In this document: in pieces, positions 44,885 to 57,443 of the stretch
Layout of the letters: every line of letters begins with the position of its first letter
Numbering within the stretch: position 1 is the stretch's first letter
Source of the DNA: Lamellibrachia columna
Lineage: Eukaryota; Annelida; Polychaeta; Sabellida; Siboglinidae
Assembly: GCA_963662155.1 (NCBI GenBank)
Contig: OY759270.1
Location: forward strand, 14,105,008 to 14,169,007
DNA: 64,000 nucleotides
Direction of reading: 5' to 3'
Notes under the pieces: generated by a model
The model's input: the letters and a program-made list of their open reading frames with translations, nothing else
Database searches by the model: none
What the model was told of the DNA's origin: nothing
Position numbers and translations under genes: made by a program

Positions 44885-45100
44885 TTTGCATGGGATCTTT
44901 TACTTTGCCTGGCATAGACACCAGATAGAAGGGACCAATGGCTTTTACTGTCTCTTCCGAAAGACACAGGCAAAGTGGGGTAAACGAAATTGCCCAAGCT
45001 ATGAAACGGCGGAGGGGGTATCAAACCCCGGTCCCTTCGACCAAAAGCTCGGCGCTCTATCACACGACTACCGTGCCACACTAATGTTGTATTGAAAATC
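44885..45100 (-). mobile_element. tRNA-derived SINE
   Basis: On the − strand it starts GTGGCACGGTAGTCGTGTGA, containing a box A-like TAGTCGTGTG. Next come GAGCGCCGAGCTTTTGGTCG and GGGGTTTGATACCCC (box B with T-arm stem), so the first ~70 nt fold as a degenerate tRNA, possibly Lys-like with a TTT in the loop. A ~120-bp unrelated body follows (CAATTTCGTTTACCCC..., ending near GGCAAAGTAAAAGATCCC). No exact target duplication was identified. It cannot be a functional tRNA gene because the anticodon stem pairs poorly. Confidence 0.65.
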
Positions 45101-45129
45101 TCAGAGGAATGGAAAACCAAAAATGTACA

Positions 45130-45420
45130 CAATAATACTAACTCTTCATCAATGGACTCCTCATCATTGGTCTCTTCTGCAGCATCCAGAATAGAGAGGT
45201 CAGATGGTTTCTAGTCACTGGATGACTGTACTGGTGACGAAAAGATGAAGGGAGAGGGCGATGGTGGCTCAGCTAATGGGACATCATCACCTGGAGTCTT
45301 CTTGGGTTAAGACATTAGACAGGGTGGCTCAAGTTGAATGTCGACAGAGGTATCATCCAAGCTGTACTGTGACCCTGTGTCACATGTCACCACCATGTCT
45401 GTCTGAATCTCTGGAATGTA
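45130..45420 (-). pseudogene. Possible decayed exon on the − strand
   Basis: Read on the − strand after a possible acceptor (CTACATTCCAG), a frame encodes TDMVVTCDTGSQYSLDDTSV, then an acidic/Ser-rich stretch (PLAEPPSPSPFIFSSPVQSSSD, ILDAAEETNDEESIDEELV) interrupted by two stops. It may belong with 46768–47371, although the phases do not match directly. The family is not recognised. Confidence 0.35.
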
Positions 45421-46001
45421 GAATAATCATTTATGCAAAAAGAAAGTTCATAATAATTATGTATATTTGCTGACATACAGACTACACGCCAAAGATATAG
45501 TGGTAATAATGCTGAGAGAAATACAATTGTGATCTATTTTCTTGTATGGTATATAAAAGTACTAATACTTATGTTGGTAAAGACAGACATTCATGACACA
45601 ATTCTTTACAAATATTAATGATGTTTTCATTCACATTTCCACTGTCTTTTGGCTTCATATATCAGGCACTGTCTTATTTTTAATAGACTTGTCTGGTTTT
45701 TGGTCTGCAGGTGGTATAAATCTACCACAGTTGCTACAGGGCTTTCACAAAACCATAAAATTATGATATACTGATGGTCTCACCAGGCTCGAGCTCCCTC
45801 CCTAAAATTGCATGCCATAAGTTGTGAACATTTTTAACAGTTAGCTTGAAAATTGTAGATTTTGGGTCATCTTGCCCATGTTAATTTCCCTGCCCTTTCC
45901 GCCTGCAACTATAGATAAAATATTATGTGTCATTTTTGTAATAGTGGGTAGCAAAAATTCGCAATTGAATTGTTGCACAATTATTCTGATATTTGACACA
46001 T

Positions 46002-46594
46002 GGCTGGAAATACCACACACATACATATAGCTGGAAACACCACACACAGACAGATGGCTGGAGATGCCACGCACAGACAGATGGCTGGAGACACCACACA
46101 CAGACAGATGGCTGGAGACACCACACACAGACAGATGGCTGGAGACACCACGCACAGACAGATGGCTGGAGACCCCACGCACAGACAAATGGCTGGATAC
46201 ACCACGCACAGACAGATGGCTGGAGATACCACACACAGACACATGGTTGGAGGCACAACACACAGACACATATCAGGCTGGAGATATATGGCTGGAGGCA
46301 ATTCACACAGACTGATGGCTGGAGACACCACACATTAAAACATGGTTGGAGACACCACACACAGACACATGGCTGGAGACACCACACACAGACACATAAC
46401 TGGAAACCCCACACATTAACACATGGCTGGAGACACCACACACTAACACATGGTTGGAGACACCACACACTAACACATGGCTGGAGACACCACACAAAGA
46501 TACATGGCTGGAGACACCACACACAGACACTTGGCTGGAGACACCACACACAGACACATGGCTGGAGACACTACACGCAGATATATGGCTGTAA
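46002..46594. repeat. 27-bp minisatellite, consensus ATGGCTGGAGACACCACACAC+AGACAG
   Basis: About 22 units of 27 bp. As 27 is divisible by 3, frames on both strands stay open for up to 214 codons (GWRHHTQTH on +, VWCLQPSVC on −). These are repeat frames, not genes. It lies between the two candidate exons of the decayed − strand gene, apparently in an intron. Confidence 0.92.
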
Positions 46595-46767
46595 CCAGTT
46601 AGTCGTACTACATAAAACACGATGGCATAAACCGTAACCAGTTAGTCGGACCACATAAAGTCCAGTATTGATGATTGGTCAACATTACATTAATGCAAGT
46701 AACGATACCTTTTGACAAGTTTGTACAATTTTGAAGAATTCATATAACATCTCAAGATGTGCCTTAC

Positions 46768-47371
46768 CTTAATGACATCTTCACCAAAGTAACCTTCAAA
46801 CGGCCTGTATTTGTACATTGTGACAACCAAGGCTAGCTTGCATGTTGCAAAATCCGTACCACATGTGTTTGGCAGTGACACCTCCAGTATAGTGACCGAA
46901 TCAGAAATTAGTTTGGTGAGTTTATTCCACAGAGGGTGCCTTATATCGCAGGGCTGTGAGCAGTCTTGTTCAATGAGGTTGATGATCTTTACTTGGCGGT
47001 ACAGCGTCAGATTACCATGTTGAGGTGGATCAAACTTCAGTGATACATCATCAGTGTTGTCAGGATTATAAGCAGGAAGGATGTAAGCCATATCTGGGGA
47101 AGATGAATACTTCCCACTGTTTTCTTGCATTGTTACCATGGTGACAGATGATGGGGAAAGACACCACATCCTCTCTCAAACATCTGAAGAGTAGGAGAAT
47201 CTGATGTATTCCTTATGATGACTAACAACTTGCCTTCAACAAAGAGTGCTGGCTCCTCATCAGTCCTGTGTTCCCACACAGTGAAGTAGCAGTTTCCCTG
47301 TAGCAGTTGGCACACGGAGTATAAGTCAACACGCCATCAAGAGCCAGGCTCAGTTGAGAAACATCTGTCAC
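46768..47371 (-). pseudogene. Decayed exon of an unrecognised − strand gene
   Basis: Between a possible acceptor (GTGTGACAG, read on −, near 47372) and a strong donor AAG|GTAAGG (exon end 46768), three − strand frames join into one peptide-like reading: DVSQLSLALDG, then NCYFTVWEHRTDEEPALFVE and IIRNTSDSPTLQMFERGCG, then SPDMAYILPAYNPDNTDDVS, KIINLIEQDCSQPCDIRHP and KLALVVTMYKYRPFEGYFGE. The last 159-codon frame starts at 47169. The composition looks like a normal soluble protein. The two frame changes imply a pseudogene or sequence errors. I do not recognise the family. Confidence 0.45.
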
Positions 47372-47800
47372 ACAAACACAAACACTTCAGCTGTAACCCA
47401 CATGTCACACAAACACATCAAGAAAACTGTTATGTTGGAACTTAACCATGTTGGAACTTAACCATGGAACTTAACCATTGATATATTAAATCAATGGTAA
47501 CCTGACTAACGAATTGGTCAAGAAATTTAAGGGATGAGAAACTCTAATAGTTTAATAATCCAACATTACAATAATCAATATATTCATCAATGAGTTGTTC
47601 AAAAAAGTTATCCATCAACGTATTAAAACAACCAATCAGCTAGCCAACACATGAAATTACCCATTCTGTTGGTGAATGAATGTATCAGAACCTCTGTTAT
47701 TGGATAACTATAACTGTTCAATATACCAGTGCTTCTCATTTCAAAGTCTCCTTGACACAAGTTGTGCAACTTTATTTTAACATCTGTCTAAAAATGTGCT
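47372..47800. other. Spacer
   Basis: AT-rich, with a short local duplication (TTGGAACTTAACCAT twice near 47436–47472). No coding signal. Confidence 0.5.
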
Positions 47801-47809
47801 GTATTATGG

Positions 47810-49375
47810 GGGATATCTCTTTAGCAGTTTTCTTTAGTATTTTTGCAGGAATGTCGGATGGCCCTGGCGCTTTGTTGGTGTTTAGAGCTACAAGCTGTTT
47901 TATGATGCCGCTCCGATTTCTAGGGTTTGAATTGAGGGAGATGGTGATGGGCCTTTTGTTGGGATAGGAAGTTGTTCATTTGTAAAAAACTGATTTGAAG
48001 AGGTCATTGAGAGCATTTGCTTTGTCATGGTCGGCTGTTTTCAAGTCGTTATTTACTTTTAGTACTGGAATGCCAAGATTTTTTGTTTTATTTTGTTTTG
48101 TCTGATGAAAGACCAAAATTGTTTTGGATTTGTCGTCAAACTTTTTCTCATGTTGTTAATGTAACTGTTATAGGATTTGGTCACTTCTTTGGTTGATAAT
48201 TTTCTTAAATTTTCCCAATGTTTTTTTTGGCTTTAGCATGAGTTTTTTCCCTTTTTCTCTGTAGGCTAATAATGCTTCTTGTGGTTCAGTGTAGGTGTTG
48301 TTTAGATTTTGTCATGGGGCTAGCGATGGATTCTCCTATCAGGTTAGTGTAGTGTTTATGAAAGAAGTCCCAATTTGAGTTTACATCTTGTTTATCTGGT
48401 TTTCGAGTAAAGTACTGCTGAGCAAGCTGGGTGCATTTCGCTTCAAGGGATTCCCAGTTTGCAGATCTGTAGTTGTATACTTTGTGTGGTGGTTTGTTTT
48501 TTCTGAGAATGGCTTCATGATCACTCATGCCAGCCACTGTGTTTATGGTGGAGATAAGGAATGGGTTTGATGTAAGTACTAGGTCTAATATATTTCCGGA
48601 ATTTAATCGGTTGGGTTCATTTACTATATTAACTAGTCCAAATTCCACAACTATTTCAATTAGTTTGTTATGTTTCACAGTTGTTTGTTGGTTTGTTGCA
48701 CACACATTCTCTCAGTCAATGTCAGGAAGGTTTAGATCTCCAGCTAGAATGACAGATGGGGTATCTTGTAGCTACGGTATAGGATGGAGAGAGATTCATG
48801 TAAGGCTTCTAGAGATGTGTAGTCATTTGGAGGTCTGTAGTAGGATGCCAGATAGATATATAGCTTTTTTATGCACAGAGTGTATTTTTGATCAAATAAT
48901 TTCACAGGTTGTGTTTAGTTTGTCTTGGGGGCTGCTATAATGTCATTTCGGAGTGCTATAAAAACACCTCCACCGTGGATGTTACGATATTATTGGATTG
49001 CTTAAGAATTTGTGGGGAGCACATAGTATGTGGGGATACTTGAGTTGAGTTTGGTTTTAACTAGAAAGATTATGTCAGGGTTTGTTGAGTTTATTGTTGC
49101 CTGCCATAGGGATACTTTGTTAGTGCCCTTGCTGCTGAATGCAGTTTATCAGCAGTTTAGGTTTACTTGTTATCTTTGCTCGGTCAGGAGTAGACGTATT
49201 AGCTGGATTTGGTGCAAATGTAGGGTTCGTATCATCAGAGATATTTGTGTAGTCACTGCTGTCTGGAAGTGACTCAAGGACTGAGTTAGGGTTTGGAGTA
49301 TTAATGTTGCTGGTGAATAGATACACAGAATAGTTTGGCAATCCACAGCAAGAACAGAACCAAAGCACACTACGA
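47810..49375 (-). pseudogene. Decayed non-LTR retrotransposon ORF2 (endonuclease to RT start)
   Basis: On the − strand from 49375 to 47810, separate frames give NIHGGGVFIALRND (endonuclease, near 48960), then the open frame 48705–48286 with LVNIVNEPNRLNSGNILDLV, SDHEAIL (catalytic SDH) and a basic linker, then NPKQFWSFIRQNK and scattered pieces toward the RT. The SDH and NILDLVLT motifs identify the apurinic-endonuclease domain of a CR1/L2/Jockey-like LINE. Stops and frameshifts are frequent. The RT core is absent. Confidence 0.75.
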
Positions 49376-49399
49376 TATTTTAATTGTTCTTATGTGGTG

Positions 49400-50335
49400 T
49401 CATTAATTTGGACACATGCAGTATGGTACGAACTGTCACATTAATCACACTGTATGGCATGGTGGTGATCATGTACCTCATGGCTGCAGGTGCCACATGG
49501 ATATTTTGGAGAGGGATCTGGGGTGGGACCAGGGTTTGTGTGAATGTACCCTGCTTGTATTATAAGGCCACACATATATAATAGAGATAGGGTATATGGC
49601 TTAGTTGGCATCATTTTGTTTTTTCTTTGTGGTTGAGAACGTTGGGAATGGTGGCAGGTTTCTTGTCAGCATGGCTGAGAATGTTGTTGTGGAATCCTCA
49701 TTGTTGGTGGCAATTTGATACAGGTACAGAGGCGAGAGTGGTGTAAAATAAAGTGGTTTTGAATTTTCTTGTGAAAGTATGTATTAGTAGATGTTTGCTA
49801 TAACTTGCCTTTAGAGGGCTAAAGTCACATTAGATCAAATATGTACTAAACTGTTTAAAAGTGCATGTGCACGGTTTGGGCTAGTGCGAACATAGACAGA
49901 TAGTCAGTAGGAAATCTAGATGTGTGTTATGTCTGTGGTCCTCGGCTGACTCAGGAACTCTGGGTATATGAAAATACAGGGGTGGCAATAAAGCACCCGA
50001 AGAAGGGCCTGTTTCTTAGTACAATATGTGATAAAAACAGGGTAGGATTATAAATTCTAAGCTAAATGTATCTAGTTTATATTTATAACTAATGCACAGT
50101 ATATTGAAATTTAAATACATGCACTATTTTTAGTTGTGTTGGGGATGATTTGGGTTTCGCGAGTTTTAACGACTACAGTTTACATCCGTCATCTTGATTT
50201 GTTCAATGTTAAGCAAGGTAAACGCAGCTGATTGAGTAAATTTGGTTTAGGAACGTGTGATCTCTAACGTTATAACACGATTATATTCTGATTTTGACAC
50301 TGTTGCATATCTGTAAGATTGGGGTGTAAAGAGTC
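49400..50335. other. Spacer without recognised features
   Basis: No recognisable coding sequence or repeat family over about 900 bp. Confidence 0.5.
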
Positions 50336-50344
50336 TTTAGAAAT

Positions 50345-50705
50345 GTCACGAACCTGTCACTATGAGACAGGATATGAAAAGACAGACACTAATCTGTCAT
50401 TATGAGACAGGAGTTGACCAGACAGACACTAATATGTCACTATGAGACAGTAGATGACAAGACAAACACGAACCTGTCACTATGAGACAGGAGATGACAT
50501 AACAGATATAAACATGTCACTATGAGACAGGAGATGACAAGACATACATAAATATGTCACCATGAGTCAGGAGATGATAATAACACTGTTCCTAAGATGC
50601 AATAACTAAAGTAATTTCCTTAAAAAAAAAATTAATTTGTCACCATGAGACAGGAGATGACAAGACAGACATTAACCTGTCACTATGAAACAGGACATGA
50701 CAGTC
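50345..50705. repeat. 40-bp tandem repeat with an internal hairpin
   Basis: About seven units of a ~40-bp motif, consensus CCTGTCACTATGAGACAGG + AGATGACAAGACAGACACTAA. The first part is an inverted repeat (CCTGTC...GACAGG, 7-nt loop), so each unit can form the same 6-bp hairpin. A shorter group of the same units lies at 51740–51845. One 50–60-bp interruption (50570–50640) is the start of the 1.1-kb duplication. Confidence 0.88.
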
Positions 50706-51560
50706 ATGGGTTAATTTCAATTGTTAATTTAATTAACTCAATTAATTTAATTTAATTAATTGATTTACAAGAAAGGGTAAAGGCTAAATTAGCTTCACCA
50801 AAAGGGGGTAATTTTATTCTATTTAATTGACAAATTCCAAATTAACTCTCAATTAAGTGCTCATTTAACAGTAGGTATTACTGTATAGTTCACACCCATG
50901 TTACTCAGGCATTTCCAAAAGGCAGTCACCATTCCAGTGATTAGTCTGACAGAGATAAGGTTAAGGTATGTATGAATGGGAGGGAGAATATCTCTCGACA
51001 TTAATACTGTCTGTACCAACTGGAGTTACTGGTCATTCAGGCACATGTGAATTGGAGGGAAGGCCTAGACAATAGAATGTCCTCTTTTAGTGTGGTAAGT
51101 TGATGACAAATGGTGGCTACTGCAAATCTGCAAAATACTTGGCTGGTAACCTGCAGCCAAATGGACCTATACATTAGACTATGTATCTATATATTTTCGG
51201 TATGTCCGCAAGCATACATATATCATGCATAGAAAAATAAAATAGCTTCAGTTTGGGATCTTTTTACAGCGCCAACTGGTATCAAAAGCAAGCCAATTCA
51301 AGTGATACATAAAAAAATTGTGTAGAAATATTTAAATACTAGTGTATAAAGGGGAAACCTAATGAGTTAGCATTAACACATTGCATAAATAACACTTTGA
51401 TGCATAGAAATTATGTTTGTAGTTACCCGGTTTTGTTAATTTGGTGGTGGAATACTGGAGGAAACTCCACACCCTGCAAATCCTCAGCCACAAATTTACA
51501 TTCCTTTCAGAAAAGAACATTAATTTTAACAAGCATCTACAACTTTTAAAATGTGATCAA
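50572..51560. repeat. 1.1-kb tandem duplication, unit 1
   Basis: Begins GATGATAATAACACTGTTCC and repeats at 51674 with a period of about 1,102 bp. It includes two hairpin units, a GTTAATTTAATT low-complexity tract and an unassigned ~600 bp. No ORF of note. Confidence 0.88.
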
Positions 51561-51673
51561 ATACCCCATAAACGAATGTCTTGGTATATAAATATTGTAT
51601 AAGCACATCTTTTTCCAACAAAGTTACAAAACATATTTCTTTTATAAGTCAACGCAATGTTCACATTTGTTTG

Positions 51674-52693
51674 ATGATAATAACACTGTTCCTAAGATGC
51701 AATAACTAAAGTAATTTCCTTAAAAAAAAAAATTAATTAGTCACCATGAGACAGGAGATTACAAAATAAACACTACCATGTCACTATGAGACAGGAGATG
51801 ACAAGACAGACATTCACCTGTCACTATGAAACAGTAGATGAGAGTCATGGGTTAATTTCAATTGTTAATTTAAATAACTCAATTAATTAAATTTAATTAA
51901 TTGATTAACAAGAAAAGGTAAAGGCTAAATTAACTTCACAAAACAGGGGTAATTTTATTTTATTTAATTGACAAATTCCAAATTAACTCTCAATTAAGTG
52001 CTTATTTAACAGTAGGTATTACTGTATAGTTCAAACCCACGTTACTCAGGCATTTCCAAAAGGCAGTCACCATTCCAGTGATTAGTCTGACAGAGATAAG
52101 GTTAAGGTATGTATGAATGGGAGGCAGAATATCTCTCGACATTAATACTGTCTGTACCAACTGGAGTTACCTGGTCATTCAGGCACATGTGAATTGGAGG
52201 GAAGGCCTAGACAATAGAATTTCCTCTTTTAGTGTGGTAAGTTAATGACAAATGGTGGCTTCTGCAAATCTACAAAATATTTATCTGGTAACCTGCAGCC
52301 AAATGGACCTATGCATTAGACTATGTATCTATATATTTTCGGTATGTCCGCAAGCATACATATAACATGCAGAGAAAAGTAAAATAGCTTCAGTTTGGGT
52401 CTTTTTACAGCGCCAATTGGTATCAAAAGCAAGCCAATTCAAGCGATACATGAGAAAATTTAAATACTAGTGTATAAAGGGGAAACCTAATGAGTTAGCA
52501 TTAACACATTGCATAAATAACACTTTGATGCATAGAAATTATGTATGTAGTTACCCGGTTTTGTTAATTTGGTGGTGGAATACTGGAGGAAACTCCACAC
52601 TCTGCAAATCCTCAGCCACAAATTTACATTCCTTTCAGAAAAGAACATTAATTTTAACAAGCATCTACAACTTTTAAAATGTGATCCAATACC
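51674..52693. repeat. 1.1-kb tandem duplication, unit 2
   Basis: High-identity copy of 50572–51560. Homology breaks after AAATGTGATC(C)AATACC near 52693. Unit 1 continues past that point with unrelated DNA, so the duplicated segment ends there. Confidence 0.88.
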
Positions 52694-52694
52694 A

Positions 52695-55190
52695 AATTTT
52701 TCTCTGACCCTTCTCCTTCTCTCCCATCGAATGGGGCGTGATAACGTTCCAGATAGAACGTCAGGCTCGCAGTTGTGAAAACCCTAGCTTGAACCGTCTT
52801 GCTGCCGTTTTGAAGCTTTGGCAATTTGTTTCACCGAACGTTGCCACAGCTCATTCGTTTGTACGAATGAGTATCTGGCTATATGCAGTGGTGATTATAC
52901 GTACGAATGGTCTTCGAGCAGTAACTGCAGCATGACTGAGTGCTTCCCAGAGAAGTCGAGATGGAGTTGGAATGAACAGGTGTGCTAGGGGTGAAGTGTA
53001 AAACACGTTGAACACTGAACGTACACTAACTGATGCGTAGTATTATTTTTTGGTGTAACCATGTTGAGAAAATTGCTGTAAACAGAACGATTACGTATCC
53101 TCAATAGAACAACACGCATGTGTCGATACAATTAGGATACCAGAATAATTGCGACATAGAAATTGCGCTTCTAAGTGAGGATTACAACGTCATTCAGGGC
53201 GTTGACAGGTGTCAAGGCGTGGTGCTGCAATAGATTATGTTATGTAAACAGGACAACGCCGTCCGAGCGCATGGACAATGCGTGTCGTAGTTCGTTGATT
53301 ACTTCCGCCAGCACAGACAACAGACCACAATGGTTCATTCCTGTTTACCAGCCAGCATGCGGGGAGTTCTTGCATTTAGCGTGTCTTATATAGCAATCCA
53401 TGCGAAGTTGGTGATTCTTCTTCCAAAAATTGGTATACGGTGTACGGCCTACCATGACCGAAGAATGATCAATTGGAGAAATATGGAGGAGTGTGCAAGA
53501 TAGCATTTCGTGAGCTACATCCGTGTTGGAGTGCATGTTATCTGCTTCAACACACGTTGTATATCAATAGCACACGCTGCGTGCTTCCTGTGGTGTTCTC
53601 TGTAAAAGCTGATCTCATCTAGATAGGTAGAAATGCATTGCGTTGACAGCCAGTCGGACGAAATTGGTGAAGAAAGAGATGATTCGAGACAGCTACTAAC
53701 AAAAGGCGCATTATAAACAGGGACTTTGTGACCTACCAGAATGCGGAAGGTTTGTGTATAAACATTATTTGGCTTTGTAGATAAATAATATCTATACTAC
53801 GGAGTACACATATTTGATATGGTTTTAATTCTGATACATATTTTATTCATTCTACAAACGATTGATCATTTCATATGGAGTTTTGGTTAATGTATTGGGA
53901 CAGATTACTTATTAGTGACAACTATGTTTTTCTGCTTCTGATGCCACTCATGACTGTGTATTAGTCGCACGAAAATGTTGCTAGACTGTTGCTGGCAAGG
54001 AGACGAGACACTTTCTATGCGTTTTGGCTTATTGTTGGCTAACGTAACAGTTAACAAAGTAACGGCGGTGGGAATTGCTAGATGCATAGATAATAAACAG
54101 ACATACCAGTTATCACAACTGTTCGATGATACTATTGCCAATATAATAAACCTTTTCCACTTGGAGTGTGTTGTATTCCTAAGACAGGGTTTTGTAGGGT
54201 TGTTGATATCAATTACACGGCCAACGTTCTAGTAGACGCCATCTTAGAGTGATAACTTCCGGCGCATGCGCATAATTTCACCACTAGATCTGCATAATTC
54301 AATATCAATAACATAGACTAGTAATATTATTTATGCATGTTATACACTTTGCAGCATTACAACACGAACTATGCCATATAAGAAACATTCTAATTAACTA
54401 AATTGTTTAATTCGTAGTTGTTATATCAGTTAAATGTAAAGTTAACCTGTTTCAAGAGTTCACACCACAAATTCAGCTAAATAGGTTTACCTACTATATA
54501 AACGGGTTGTCGTGTTGTCATAGGAGGTTACAAGTTCAACATATAGGGATTGTCAGTAGTTTGGCTGGAGAACTACAGGAAGGTCTGGGGGCCGACAAAT
54601 CTCTCCCCTGAGAGCTGCTCGATATGTAACCATAAGAGACCCGGTGACTGTGGATTGGTCTCTCCAGCGACCGATAGGAGGTGCAACCAAATAGCAGATA
54701 ATGCTAAGTGTCACTCACGTCATTGGACTCTTATTTTTTAAACAAAAGTACATCGATCATTACATATTCAGATTCAGGTTATTATTCTCGATTCGCATTA
54801 GTTGGTCAATCGGCATCAGTTTTATTGTTATCGTAGCAAACGTCTGTCAATCCGTAATCAATTACATGTAAATTATTACGTTGATGTCTTCCTTGCATTT
54901 TAGTAAATCAATGCTTTCATTATATCACTCTACGTCACTCCCTAAACAAAAAGGCTATATAATATTAGTGTTTTATGGCACTCCAGCAAACATGCAAATT
55001 TGTTCTCATCGAAGAACAGCCAGGCGACACTGTTAAGCTAATGCTTTCCACACGTTTTGATTTTACTGTGCTTCTCTACATGCAATCTAAAGTCTGACAC
55101 ATAAGGAAACGTCTTGCAACATATTGTGCGCACCTAATCGATTCAAATAGACATGCAAAATTTACCCCACCAATAATAATAATAATATAT
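52695..55190. other. Spacer without recognised genes
   Basis: About 2.5 kb with only short frames (the longest is about 85 codons) and no recognisable motif or repeat, apart from an AATAATAAT run at ~55170–55180. Confidence 0.5.
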
Positions 55191-55790
55191 AATATTTGTT
55201 GGAATATTCCAGCATGTGTTCTGTAATCAAATTCTATATAGACATTTGTTATTCTATACTGAAAGTTATAATAATTTTTTACCTGGTGCCACAATACACC
55301 TATGTAAACCGACCCAAATATCACCTTTGAGTGTGGATTTCTGAAAAGCCAGACACCTCAACTTGTCGAATTGCATAACATTACATAACCTACTTAGTGG
55401 AGTCCTCAAAAACAACTCACCTTCCATGTGAAACAGTTACGTCAGCTCACTAGGCCATATCAGATAACAGCTGGGCCTGTCCAGGATTTTCTCAACTCCC
55501 AATAGATGTGTGCTCTTCACATGGACTTGAGTTACAGTGACTGTGTGTAATTAACTGAAATAAACAAAAGTTGACTGCTAAGTAATTATATTATAATGTG
55601 ACTTGTTCTGCTTTGATGTAACTTATAAGAGGGAGGCTGCTCTAGTTTGAAGATGTCCCCACCCCCCTTAATATACTGGTCTCCTGTCACTGTCATCTGG
55701 TTTCTCAGGTGGATTAGACGTCTTTGCATTCAGATAACGGTTTTGTCACTTTCATTAGTAATTTTACTTGGATTTACCTGGGATTTTAAA

Positions 55791-56102
55791 ATGGAGGAGA
55801 CAACACATGATAGTAGTAGTAGTAGTAGAAAGAGTGAGGAGAAATGTCCACCTGCTGGTGGAATTAAGATGAAAATTGGTGGCTTCAAGACCGGCCACTG
55901 TTACCACAAACCATCAGATGCAGCAATCCAACAGGAACCCAGTGGGGTTAGCAGTGGGGTTTGGTTGCCACGGCTAAGCCTGGATGACTTTGACAGAGTG
56001 GTGCAAACCACTCCTTCAGGATTGCTGGCAGTTTCCGACGTGTATTCATGCGCCCACGTGGCCCATAGCAGAAAAATTCCCATAAATCCCTCCGCCAGTT
56101 AA
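55791..56102 (+). pseudogene. Mutator-like transposase N-terminal fragment, satellite unit 1
   Basis: A 103-codon ORF from ATG 55791, open 48 codons further upstream to 55647. It encodes an acidic/Ser start (MEETTHDSSSSSRKSEE), a basic GGIKMKIGGFKTGH, then VWLPRLSLDDFDRVVQTTPS and GLLAVSDVYS. The basic GFKxGH followed by WxRLSxxxFDxVV is, from memory, how metazoan Mutator-like transposases begin, and block B of the TIR elements has a comparable start. Everything after residue ~90, including the catalytic core, is missing. It is probably a decayed fragment, though the frame is intact in this unit. Confidence 0.5.
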
Positions 56103-57131
56103 ACTCTCCAAAAAATGCACTATTTCACAGCCAATAGCTTCTATAAACAAACCTGTGAATATTCATGCTCAAAGGCACTCATGTCACATAATATGAATTT
56201 ATTAAGTTCACATTTCACAATTTCGCATGCCCTACATTCGTGTGAAACAGTAAACAGGAAGGTCAACTGTGGTCTTATCCCAAATAAAAATGGTAACTGT
56301 GCAGAATTATTTTTAATTTAGACTGTTGATAAAAGTAAATGGAAATCATGCATTCATGCAAAAAATCTATGTCCTACCTAGTTGTTGGAGTTGCTTACAT
56401 ACACAAGGAACCACCACCTGTGGTGGGCAGAACACACATTATATGAGCTACTTCAGCTTGAGACAGTCTGTATTCTAGTACGATACTCGTGTACACTCAC
56501 TTTTTCAGCTCACTCGAATGAACTTGTAACATAATTTTTTGAATAGTCCAGCATGTGTTCTGTAATCAAATTCTATATAGCCAGTTGTTATTCCATACAG
56601 AAAGTTATAATAATTTTTTACCTGGTGCCACAATACACCTATGTAAACAGACCCAAATATCACTTTGACTGTGGATTACTGAAAGGACAGACACTTCAAC
56701 TTGTCGAATTGCATAACATTACATAACCTACTTAGTGGAGTCCTCAAAAACAACTCACCTTCCATGTGAAACAGTTACGTCAGCTCACTAGGCCATATCA
56801 GATAACAGCTGGGCCTGTCCAGGATTTTCTCAACTCCCAATAGATGTGTGCTCTTCACATGGACTTGAGTAAAGGTGACTGTGTCTAATTAACTGAAATA
56901 AACAAAAGTTGACTGCTAAATAATTATATTATAATGTGACTTGTTCTGCTTTGATGTAACTTATCAGAGGGAGGCTGCACTAGTTTAAAGATATCCCCAC
57001 CCCCCCCCCTAATATACTGGTCTCCTGTCACTGTCATCTGGTTTCTCAGGTGGATTAGACGTCTTTGCATTCAGATAACGGTTTTGTCACTTTCATTAGT
57101 AATTTTACTTGGATTTACCTGGGATTTTAAA

Positions 57132-57443
57132 ATGGAGGAGACAACACATGATAGTAGTAGTAATAGTAGAAAGAGTGAGGAGAAATGTCCACCTGCTGGT
57201 GGAATTAAGATGAAAATTGGTGGCTTCAAGACCGGCCACTGTTACCACAAACCATCAGATGCAGCAATCCAACTGGAACCCAGTGAGGTTAACAGTGGGG
57301 TTTGGTTGCCACGGCTAAGCCAGGATGACTTTGACAGAGTGGTGCAAACCACTCCTTCAGGATTGCTGGCAGTTTCCGACGTGTATTCATGCGCCCACGT
57401 GGCCCATAGCAGAAAAATTCCCATAAATCCCTCCGCCAGTTAA
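57132..57443 (+). pseudogene. Transposase-like fragment, satellite unit 2
   Basis: Same 103-codon length, with replacements such as SSSR to SNSR, QQEPSGVSS to QLEPSEVNS and SLDD to SQDD. The upstream extension is out of frame because of a longer C run near 57000, which argues that the ATG at MEETT is the real start. Confidence 0.45.

Noticed and set aside
44940..45095. Functional tRNA gene on the − strand
   Set aside because: Box-like sequences are present but the anticodon stem is poorly paired and a SINE body follows, so it is a tRNA-derived SINE.
50345..50705. CRISPR-like array (palindromic repeats at regular spacing)
   Set aside because: Clearly eukaryotic context; the spacers are themselves repeated, so this is a 40-bp minisatellite with a hairpin.
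52569..54741. Short ORFs of 60–85 codons in the spacer
   Set aside because: No motif, splice sites or repeat relation; lengths are expected by chance.
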